A stretch of DNA of 10,105 nt, from contig DJMN01000037.1 in NCBI GenBank assembly GCA_002435385.1, forward strand, positions 9,759 to 19,863, read 5' to 3'. Below the pieces are notes generated by a model, which did no database searches, was not told where the DNA came from, and was given only the letters and a program-made list of their open reading frames with translations. Of the stretch, positions 1-6,544 are shown piece after piece. Position numbers and translations under genes: made by a program. The stretch is from Patescibacteria group bacterium UBA6489 (GTDB lineage Bacteria > Patescibacteriota > Gracilibacteria > BD1-5 > UBA6164). Positions within the stretch are counted from its first letter, which is position 1; each line of letters starts with the position of its first letter.

Positions 1-232
1 ATGAGATACCACTACAGGATGAGAACCAGATATGAATTCAGCTTGAACTTATGAGTGAAATGCTTGAGAAAACATCTCTGAGGATGATATAAAAACTACA
101 GCTAAAGAGGTTTCTGAAGAAGCAGAAGAATTAACAGATACTTGACCTGAGCATATTTTGTTACTTATATTAGCTATGATTTTATGAGCATTTGTATTTA
201 AATTCTCGTGAAAAAAGAGAAATAGTTTTTAG
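1..232 (+). CDS. C-terminal end of a surface protein with an LTDTG-type sorting signal (5' partial)
   Basis: Only the last ~76 codons are present; the frame is open from base 2 to TAG at 230-232 when TGA is read as Gly, and the start lies outside the window. The visible part is an acidic, Thr/Glu-rich spacer, then LTDTGPE, a hydrophobic segment of about 17 residues (HILLLILAMILGAFVFKF) and a short basic tail (GKKRNSF). That order (LPxTG-like pentapeptide, membrane span, positive tail) is the layout of a sortase-type cell-wall or membrane anchor. The motif has Thr instead of Pro at position two, so classical sortase recognition is uncertain. I infer a secreted, surface-anchored protein. What its missing N-terminal part does cannot be told. 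Five of the visible glycines are encoded by TGA upstream of the motif, which ties this gene to the code-25 reading used throughout. A hairpin terminator follows 30 bases later. Confidence 0.65.
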
Positions 233-261
233 TTTATAGTTTTTGGTTTTTAGAATTTTTG

Positions 262-291
262 AAACTAGTCTTATTTTAGGCTAGTTTTTTT
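262..291 (+). terminator. Rho-independent terminator after the surface-protein gene
   Basis: AAACTAGTC (262-270) pairs with GGCTAGTTT (279-287) across an 8-base loop, with one G-T pair near the loop, and a run of T follows directly. It lies about 30 bases after the TAG of the surface-protein gene and before the secE promoters, so it probably separates the two transcription units. Confidence 0.75.
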
Positions 292-353
292 GTATATTCC
301 TATCTTTATATAAATAATGGTCTGGAGAATTATGTAAAAAAGATTAAATTTTT

Positions 354-381
354 TTGACTAATAATACAAAAGGAATATAAT
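354..381 (+). promoter_or_regulatory. Probable sigma-70 type promoter for the secE-nusG cluster
   Basis: TTGACT at 354-359 and a perfect TATAAT at 376-381 are separated by 16 bases. Transcription would start near 388 and leave a leader of about 58 bases before secE. A second pair, TTGACA at 387-392 and TATAAT at 406-411, follows, but its 13-base spacer is too short for a normal promoter. Both -10 boxes sit in the similar contexts AGGAATATAATC and AAGGATATAATG. Confidence 0.55.
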
Positions 382-408
382 CAGTATTGACAAATGTTAC
401 AAGGATAT

Positions 409-428
409 AATGCTGTAGCATTTTTTAT
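409..428 (+). promoter_or_regulatory. Small hairpin plus T-run in the secE leader
   Basis: AATGC and GCATT (409-413 and 418-422) can pair around the loop TGTA, and are followed by TTTT. The stem has only 5 bp. It could act as a weak attenuator or pause site between the promoter and secE, but it may also be chance in AT-rich DNA. Confidence 0.2.
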
Positions 429-445
429 TTTGTTTAGAAGTTTAT

Positions 446-631
446 ATGGCAAATTTTTTTAAAGATTCTATTAGAGAATTTAAGCATGTTGTATGGCCTA
501 CAAGTGCAGAAACAAAAAGATATTTTTTGGTTGTATTATCAGTTTTAGTTCTTTTTGGGATTTATTTATTTGTATTTGGTTCTATTTTTGCTGAATCTGT
601 TACGTGGCTTAGAGATGTTATTCAAGGATAA
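446..631 (+). CDS. secE: Preprotein translocase subunit SecE
   Basis: A 61-residue protein of the short, single-span bacterial SecE type. It opens with an amphipathic helix (FFKDSIREFKHVVWPTSAET, residues 4-23) carrying the family's conserved basic stretch and W-P-(T/S) motif. One membrane span follows (about residues 26-50). SecE clamps the SecY channel in the inner membrane and is essential for export. The start codon has a plausible weak ribosome site (AGAAG, about 8 bases upstream), one of the few in the window. The gene has no in-frame TGA, so it is the only gene here that also reads intact in the standard code. nusG starts 33 bases after its stop. The secE-nusG order is conserved across bacteria and supports both calls. 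Confidence 0.95.
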   Translation: MANFFKDSIREFKHVVWPTSAETKRYFLVVLSVLVLFGIYLFVFGSIFAESVTWLRDVIQG

Positions 632-664
632 ATTTTTTATTAATAAATTATTAAATTTTTATAT

Positions 665-1207
665 ATGTTGAAAAATAATAAAGAGTGGTATGTTATCCAA
701 GTTATATCTTGAACAGAGGAGAATGTAAAACAATCTATCTTTCAGAGAAGAGAGAGTTTTGGGTTAGAGGATTATATACTTGATGTTTTTGTTCCAACAC
801 ATGATGTTGTCTCAATAAAGGCAGGTGGGGCTAAAGTAAAGAAAAAGAAGAATATATTGCCTTGATATATTTTGGTACAAATGGTTGTTACAAATGAAAG
901 TTGGTATATTGTTAGAAATACACCAAATGTGACATGATTTCTATGAGCTTGAAATGTTCCTGTTCCAGTTTCTTGAGAAGAGTTAGAACAGTTAAAATGA
1001 AAAATAAAGAGTAATACAGAGACTTTTTCTACAAAATATAAAGTTTGAGATAGGGTTTCTATAACTAAGTGACCATTTGAGTGAAATGAATGAATGATAA
1101 CAGAAATAAATGAAAAGAGAGGGCTTTTAAAAATGAATATAAATTTACTTTGAAGGGACACTCCTATTGAGTTAGATTTTTCTCAAATAAAAGCTGATAA
1201 TTCTTAA
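665..1207 (+). CDS. nusG: Transcription termination/antitermination factor NusG
   Basis: A 180-residue protein, full length for bacterial NusG. The N-terminal NGN domain (about residues 6-115) starts with KEWYVIQVISGTEENV and contains LPGYILVQM and the NVTGFLG segment. The C-terminal KOW domain (about 124-180) reads VGDRVSITKGPFEGNEGMI, the expected KOW signature. NusG binds the RNA polymerase clamp, promotes processive elongation and couples it to ribosomes or Rho. Twelve glycines are TGA and four are GGN. TGA falls at the conserved PGY and KGPFxG glycines, while both Trp codons are TGG, which fixes TGA as Gly and not Trp. No Shine-Dalgarno is visible before the ATG. Unusually, the genes for ribosomal proteins L11 and L1 do not follow. 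Confidence 0.95.
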
Positions 1208-1219
1208 GAATTGTTTTTT

Positions 1220-1924
1220 ATGATGAAAGTGGTTTTTATTCTTTTTCTTTTAATATTTGTATTTATTGGAAATATTTTTTTGTATTTCAAAAATGATGAA
1301 TATAAGTTTTTTGTGAAGAAGATTAAATATTCAGATGAGGTTGTTTATGTAAAGGATGGTTTGAATGTTTCTGAATGAACTTGAGCAATTGCTAATTGTG
1401 AAAATTTATTAAGGCAGAAAGATTTAAATAATGATTGAGTTATGGACTTTACTAGTGATAGTATTGAACCTTGAATTATGGATATGGAGGAAAAAAGAAA
1501 TCTTGCAAAAGAAAAAAAAGAAGAGGAAAAAAAGGCTACGATGTCTGTTGTTGGTATATACATATTAGATAAGTTATCTAATTTTGGTTTGAGGAAAATT
1601 GATGAGCATCCGAGTTTATTTGATTTGACTACAGAATATCCAGATAATTATCTAGAATATGACTCTGAAGATTTGGTTTTGTATTATTTCCCAACAAAGG
1701 ATTATAATTGAGTTTTAGAGGTTTTTAAAGCTTTAGCTCATGAATTGCCTTATACTATAAATGAAGTAAACAATTTTTATTGAGAGTCTTTTTATATAAA
1801 CATAGAAGAAGATTTCAAAGATAATTATGTTAGATTTATTTTTAATTATGAGAATAATGTTTTTTGATTGAAAATAAAAAATGATAGATATAATGAGTTA
1901 AAGGATATTATAAAGAAGTTATAA
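1220..1924 (+). CDS. Single-pass membrane-anchored protein of unknown function, 234 residues
   Basis: I do not recognise this protein. The start is an ATG-ATG pair 12 bases after the nusG stop; the second ATG is equally possible. Residues 3-23 are strongly hydrophobic (KVVFILFLLIFVFIGNIFLYF), a signal anchor or uncleaved signal sequence, and there is no lipobox. The loop DLNNDGVMD (residues 68-76) has the DxNxDGxxD spacing of EF-hand/dockerin calcium loops, a possible but unproven metal site. A highly charged Lys/Glu stretch (about 88-105) follows, probably a coiled coil. The rest (110-234) is a mixed alpha/beta domain rich in Tyr, Asp and Phe. Six TGA codons are read as Gly. Close spacing to nusG and greA suggests co-transcription. 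I infer an extracytoplasmic domain tethered to the membrane; any link to the Sec channel is speculation. Confidence 0.75.
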
Positions 1925-1953
1925 AAATTTTATATTTTAAGTTTTATTGATGT

Positions 1954-2439
1954 ATGTCTGATAATGTTATTTATTTAACTAAGGAGTGACTAGATAAACT
2001 AGAAGCTGAGTTAAAATATTTAAGAGAGGTAAAAAGGGTTGAAATAGCTGATAAGTTGAAAGAAGCCATTAGTTTCTGAGATTTATCCGAAAATGCTGAA
2101 TATGAAGAAGCAAGAAATGAACAAGCACAAGTAGAGGTGAGGATTAGTGAGGTAGAAGAGCAATTAAAACGTGTTGAAATAATTAAAGAAGAGGGTAAAT
2201 GAAAGGGGAAATGAAGGGTAACTATGTGAATGGAGGTTACTATAGAAGATATAGAGACCAAGGAAAAAGAGACTTATAAGATAGTTTGAACACAAGAGTC
2301 TGATATATTAGCAACTCCTGCTAAAATATCAAATGATTCTCCTGTTTGAAATGCGTTGCTTTGAAAAAGTAAATGAGATATTGTAAAAGTTAAAGCTCCA
2401 TCTCAACTTTTTCAATATAAGATAATAGATGTGAAATAA
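1954..2439 (+). CDS. greA: Transcription elongation factor GreA
   Basis: A 161-residue protein, normal GreA length. The N-terminal antiparallel coiled coil (about residues 8-80) begins YLTKEGLDKLEAEL and carries the tip motif SFGDLSENAEYEEA, whose Asp and Glu residues hold the catalytic Mg in the polymerase secondary channel. The C-terminal FKBP-like domain (about 88-161) contains VTMGMEVTIEDI, the SPVGNALLGKSKGDIVKV stretch and a final YKIIDVK. GreA rescues backtracked RNA polymerase by stimulating transcript cleavage. About ten TGA codons are read as Gly, including the invariant one in GDLSENAEY. An overlapping ATG at 1950 runs into TAA after four codons, so 1954 is the start. It lies 29 bases after the membrane-protein gene and probably shares its transcript. 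With NusG it makes the cluster rich in elongation factors. Confidence 0.95.
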
Positions 2440-2474
2440 TTTTTAGCAGAGGGCTATATACTTTTATAAGTAAG

Positions 2475-2894
2475 TTGATAGTGTATAATATTTTTTATGA
2501 AAATATCATATTAATACCAGGTGTGTCTTTTGGCATGGCTGTTATTATAAAAGGACTCATTGTAAAGATAAAAACTTGAAAGTTAGATATAAATAGAGCT
2601 TTATGAAGCTGAGGAATGCCTTCTGTTCATACGGCAGTTGTAATATCTTTAGCGATGGCTTTTGCATTAAAGTATGGTGTTCAGTCTGATTATTTTGCTA
2701 TAGTTATGGCTTATACTGCTATAATTATATATGATGCTATAAATGTCAGATTTGAAGCAGGACTACATGCTCAGGAAATCAATAAATCTATTTGAGAAAA
2801 AAAATTTAAAGAGTCATTAGGGCATTTACCAAGTGAGGCTTTTGCTTGAAGTGTGTTGGGAGTTATTGTTGCTGTTGTTTTGTTTTATGTGTAA
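2475..2894 (+). CDS. Divergent PAP2 family (DUF212, YuiD-like) membrane protein
   Basis: A polytopic membrane protein of about 139 residues. The family signature is clear: GGMPSVHTAVV (about residues 46-56), then a membrane span, the segment YDAINVRFEAGLHAQEIN, the ESLGHLPSEAFAG stretch, and a final span ending in FYV. B. subtilis YuiD has the same order. The family is related to PAP2 phosphatases but has only part of their catalytic residues; its substrate is unknown. The start is uncertain. The first ATG (2535) would remove the expected N-terminal span (YNIFYENIILIPGVSFGMAV), so I chose TTG at 2475; GTG at 2481 is the alternative. The frame is open back into greA. Start positions aside, it sits 35 bases after greA and ends the cluster before a strong terminator. 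Confidence 0.85.
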
Positions 2895-2910
2895 TCTCAC
2901 TTAGTTTTTT

Positions 2911-2944
2911 TACCTCACCTAGCCTCTCCTTAGAGGAGAGGAAC
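2911..2944. repeat. Intergenic palindromic repeat, copy 1
   Basis: ACCTCACCTAG leads into a perfect hairpin, CCTCTCCT (2923-2930) with AGGAGAGG (2934-2941), loop TAG, then AAC. It is C/G-rich in an otherwise very AT-rich sequence. The copy at 3061-3136 has the same lead (ACCTCAC) and the same AGGAGAGG arm. Such short CCTCACC...CCTCTCC palindromes occur as dispersed intergenic repeats in several bacterial genomes. Confidence 0.65.
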
Positions 2945-2967
2945 AAGTAGGAATAAAAATAATTTTT

Positions 2968-3003
2968 AAAAGCTAATATTTTTTAAATATTAGCTTTTTT
3001 TGT
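2968..3003 (+). terminator. Strong Rho-independent terminator closing the secE-DUF212 cluster
   Basis: AAAAGCTAATATTT (2968-2981) and AAATATTAGCTTTT (2985-2998) form a perfect 14-bp stem with a TTT loop, followed by more T. On the minus strand the stem ends in only TTTT before A-rich sequence, so it may serve the convergent htrA gene weakly as well. Confidence 0.85.
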
Positions 3004-3060
3004 TTGTTTTGTTTTCTTAGTCTCTATCTTCTAGTCTTTTTTCCTTTGTTTTTTCTAAAA

Positions 3061-3136
3061 ACCTCACCCCTAACCCCTCTGCTACGCTTTAATTTCAGAA
3101 TAGTCGTAACAAGTACTCCTTTCTAGGAGAGGGGAA
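3061..3136. repeat. Intergenic palindromic repeat, copy 2, apparently interrupted
   Basis: ACCTCACCCCTAACCCCTCT (3061-3080) matches the lead and left arm, and CTCCTTTCTAGGAGAGGGG (3116-3134) matches the loop and right arm, of the same repeat family as 2911-2944. Removing 3081-3117 (37 bases) would leave a perfect 10-bp hairpin, CCCCTCTCCT/AGGAGAGGGG with loop TTCT. The extra segment is flanked by CT on both sides, as expected of an insertion, and contains AGTCGTAACAAG (3102-3113). Confidence 0.6.
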
Positions 3137-3189
3137 TATATAGTGGTTTAAGTTACACTTCATAATTTAAACTTGAATAGTCCTAATTT

Positions 3190-4335
3190 TTAGTATTCTC
3201 CTAATTCTAATTCTATATCTCTTCTATCTCAACTTTTTTTTATGATTTTCAGTTCTAGTGTTTCTCAGGGGATTTTATTTTGTATGATACTGTTTATCGT
3301 ATTGTTTTCTTCTAGTTTTATTCAGTTTATTTCTAGTATAATATCTCATGGTTCTAATCATGCTAGAGCTGCTTTGCTTCATTCTATCACTGATCATTGT
3401 TCGTCTATAATGTAAGCTCAATAGCTAGATCTTAATCATAATTTTTGTTTTATTCACTCAGAGATAGGCATATAATTTATTCATATGAAAGGTCTTTTTA
3501 TTGTTCAGTTTTCTTGGATGCTTTTTAGAATGTAGTTTATTTTTTCTTCTGTGATAGCTATTGCAAATCATATTCATTCACTTCAGTTTATTATAGCAGT
3601 GTTTATTCAGATAACTTCTCAGTTAAGGTTTATGAGAGGTCATCCACTATTTCAAGGATTTATTGCAGCATCTGTTTGTATTAGGGAGCTTAGGTTTCAG
3701 TTTTCTACTTCTATTGTTCTGTTTTTTCAACTTATTATTCATAGTGATACTGAATTTTGAAATTCTCCCATTGCATTTCATATGGCTATAGCAAATTGTC
3801 ATAATTTTAGATTTTCTTTTTCTGGTATAAATTTTAATGGCTCAAAAGTATTTTCAGATTCTATTTTTAATATGGCTAAATCATTTATTGGATCTTCTGC
3901 TAAAAATTTTGTTTCATATTCTTCTCAGGTGTTTGTTATAACAATGTACTCAGCATTTTTATCTTGTATAACATGTTTGTTTGTGATTATTTTTCAGTCT
4001 TTTGTTATGAAAAATCCTGTTCATCATCATACTTTTTCTTTTATACTTCATATTGGTTTTTCAAAAAATCACCAAGGGTCTCTTTTGTAGATTACTAGGT
4101 CTTTTTTTATTATTATGCTTACTACTGATGGGGAGATTGTTTCAGCTATTTTTGTTATGTTGTTTTCTAAGTCTTTTATTTCTATTGTTTTGTTTTCTTT
4201 TACTATTTCTTGTGTTTTTGCTTGTGTTTGAAAGTTGTATGGATTTGAAAGCTTGTTAAATGTGTATGCTCATATTATTCATGAGGTGAAAGAGAATATT
4301 AGTATGGTTATTGATAGTATGTTTATTTTTTTCAT
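3190..4335 (-). CDS. htrA: HtrA/DegP-type serine protease with one PDZ domain
   Basis: A 381-residue protein of normal length for single-PDZ HtrA. Residues 3-22 are a hydrophobic signal anchor, then a Gln/Lys-rich linker leads into IAETISPSVVSI (about 70). The trypsin-like domain has GGGTGFFI (103-110) and the full triad: His121 in TNKHVI, Asp152 in NDLAIL, Ser230 in NPGNSGGPL. GLEPGDIILEING marks the PDZ domain (about 285-375). It should sit outside the membrane and degrade misfolded exported proteins. Roughly nine in ten glycines are TGA, including two in the catalytic PGNSGG motif. Codons favour A and C at the third position (ATA, AAC, CTA), the mirror of the plus-strand genes. No Shine-Dalgarno is visible. 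It is convergent with the DUF212 gene and divergent from the PLP protein. Confidence 0.95.
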
Positions 4336-4381
4336 GGTGTTTTTTCTGTTACTAAAATATTATTTGTAAGGGATTTTAATG

Positions 4382-4409
4382 ATTTTAAGTAAAATTGTTT
4401 TAAAATCAA
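4382..4409 (-). promoter_or_regulatory. Possible htrA promoter
   Basis: On the minus strand, TTGATT (4409-4404) and TAAAAT (4387-4382) are 16 bases apart. Transcription would begin near 4375, about 40 bases before the htrA ATG. AT-richness makes chance matches likely. The plus-strand candidate for the divergent gene (TTATTG at 4425, TATGAT at 4446, spacer 15) is weaker. Confidence 0.35.
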
Positions 4410-4486
4410 TTTTGGGAAAGTTTTTTATTGTTTTTGTTGAGGATATATGATAAAATTTTGTTAGTTATATAAATAATATTTCATGT

Positions 4487-6544
4487 ATGGTAGAACTAGA
4501 TAAATCTTTAAATTTTGAAGAGAAATCTTCTTATGAGCAGACTTTAGAAAATCTTTTGGATATTTTTCCTGATAAAAGAGAAATAATAGAAAAGTTTCAA
4601 GAGTATATAACTATAAATAGGAAGGTTTTAAAAAGTAAAAAGTTTAGTACTCTTTTTATACATTTTCTAGAAAATAATTTTCTAGAAAAAATGTCAACAG
4701 GAGAGAATAAAAAACAATGATTTGATTTTTTATATTCTAGAGAGAGTGAATTTGCTTCTACTGATGGAAGTCTTACTAAAAAATATAAATGAGGAATTGA
4801 GTTATCAAATTCAGAATACAATACTCAGGAACGTGTCTTTAATTTAACAGATTGAGAGGATTTGATATCTGAAATAGTCTCTAATAATAGGTGAACTAAG
4901 TTTTGGAAAAAAGATGTAGTAATTGTAACAGATATTGAGAATGATATAATTAATAAAGATGTTGATAATAATTTGTTTATAGTTAACTATAATATTGATA
5001 TAGATAATTATAGAAAACTGATAAATTTTGTTAAAGAAAGTGATAATGAAGATATTTTAATTGTTTGTAATGTAAAAATATGAAATAATGTATCTGTCTT
5101 TTCAAATATCACAAAATGAGCAGTTACTCTTTGACCAAGTCATAAAGAATCTAAGGTTTTTGAAAATGCAAATGTTAATATGCCTATAGAGGTTGTTTAT
5201 AGAGAATTTTTAGAAGCAGGAGTTCCATTGCCTCTAACTCCAAAGTGGTTTGATAATTTGGGAAATAAAATTGATGTTTTTGATGGAAATATTAATTTTT
5301 GAAAGCAAGTTTTTGATATTATACATAGTAATGTGAGCATTCCTCCAGAAAGGAGGGATAAAAAAATTTGAAGAAATGTTTTTAATAAAGGAATTGATTA
5401 TAATAGAGTATTGGATAGACATGAAGAGCATTATAAGAAATTTTTATGAAAGATTGGAGATAATGAACCTGAGATGCTTTTTACTCAATGATGAGCGGCT
5501 GCTAATAATTCTGTATTATATATGTTAGATAAATATGTTTCTGATAAATGAATGTGGGAAGAGTTGAGTTTTTATTTTGAACATAATGTAGGTTGAGTTA
5601 TAGATAAAGCTGAACCCAAAGAGAAGAGGGTTTATTTATTATCTCCTAGTAAATTAACTCCGGGTAAGGATATATGAAAAGAAAATGATTTACAACATTA
5701 TAGTAATTTCTTAGATAAAGTAGAAAAAGTTTGTAGTGACTCATTAGTAAGACCAAGTGAAGATTTCTTTTTAGTAATTGATTTAACTACAAGACTTGAT
5801 ATAGATTTAAAAGATTTGTTAAAAGATAAACCTAAAAATTTACATGTTATAGTAACCTCTAGCTTAACAAAACATCAGAGATGATTATTAAAATATTTTT
5901 TTTGATTTGTTTGAATTTATAGTGATAATAATGATATTAAAAAGGATATAGAAAAGTATATAGAGGATAAGAATTCTAATTTGAATGAAGATAATGTATC
6001 TTATTTGCCTAGACTTAGAAAATCAGAAATAAAAAATAATCTAATAAATATATCTAGAAATAGGAATACTTTTTTAAAATGACTTGATGAGTGATATAAA
6101 GATATTCCTGATAGATTGAAATTGCATGTAGAAAATAGTGATTACTTTTCCTTTTTTTATCCTGATATAAGAAGTCTTGTTGAGTATAAGGCATGAAAAA
6201 ATTTAGAAGAAATATTAATTAGGGTTCCAAGATTTGATGAATATAAGATGTATAAATGAACTGTATTAGATAATTCTAATGAATATTCTGACCCTAATAT
6301 ATTTAAAATTGTATATGGAAATACAGATTTAGAACATATTGATTCTTTTTGATTAAGAAATACTGTTTGTTGTCCTTTTATGAGACCATGATGATATAGT
6401 TTATGAGGAGGATTTCCATATACTAAATTTATTAGAATTTCTTTCTGAATAAAAAAAAATAAAGAGGAAAATTATAAACTCTGAAAACAGATGTGAGAGG
6501 TTTATAAAAAGTGGTTAATTGATAATTGATATTTGAAAGTTTAA
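4487..6544 (+). CDS. PLP-dependent (Cys/Met-metabolism-like, fold type I) enzyme with a large unknown N-terminal region
   Basis: 685 residues. The C-terminal part follows the cystathionine gamma-synthase/methionine gamma-lyase plan. Tyr305-Asn-Arg307 matches the YxR that binds PLP phosphate from the neighbouring subunit. LFTQGGAAANNSVLYM (331-346) is the phosphate-loop region. F362/Y363 could stack on the ring. Asp432 in FLVIDLTT matches the Asp that contacts the pyridine nitrogen. Lys462 in SSLTKHQRG is the likely Schiff-base lysine. FIRISFGIK (648-656) supplies the substrate-carboxylate Arg650. Spacings (28, 97, 30 residues) agree with the family; the Lys-Arg gap (188) is longer. Residues 1-290 match nothing I know; 194-216 (CNVKIGNNVSVFSNI...) faintly resembles hexapeptide beta-helix turns. 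Members usually have about 400 residues in all. Reaction and substrate cannot be told, and the enzyme may be divergent or inactive. The ATG follows an in-frame TAA at 4451. Confidence 0.75.
4663..4689. repeat. In-frame tandem palindrome TTTTCTAGAAAA x2
   Basis: The 12-base palindrome TTTTCTAGAAAA occurs at 4663-4674 and 4678-4689, a 15-base period within the N-terminal region of the PLP protein. It encodes FLENNFLEK. It may be a simple five-codon duplication. Confidence 0.5.

Noticed and set aside
232..445. A tRNA gene upstream of secE, as in many bacteria
   Set aside because: No cloverleaf, TTCGA-type loop or anticodon stem can be found in this AT-rich gap, which holds a terminator and promoters.
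772..1161. Minus-strand open frame of 129 codons opposite nusG
   Set aside because: It is the antisense shadow of nusG, which is unambiguous in the plus strand with TGA as Gly; the predicted peptide is low-complexity Phe/Ser/Ile.
1478..1711. A stand-alone 77-residue protein
   Set aside because: It is an interior piece of the 234-residue membrane protein between two TGA-Gly codons.
2895..3189. A small RNA gene or CRISPR-like array in the C-rich/G-rich intergenic gap
   Set aside because: There are only two diverged palindromic copies without regular spacers and no promoter that I can support; a dispersed intergenic repeat explains them.
3551..4259. Plus-strand open frames (3551-3760, 3782-4090, 4053-4259) of hydrophobic composition
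   Set aside because: They lie antisense to htrA, whose whole catalytic triad and PDZ domain read through on the minus strand.
4487..4720. A 77-residue protein ending at TGA
   Set aside because: TGA is Gly in this genome; the frame continues to TAA at 6542 with matching PLP-enzyme motifs.
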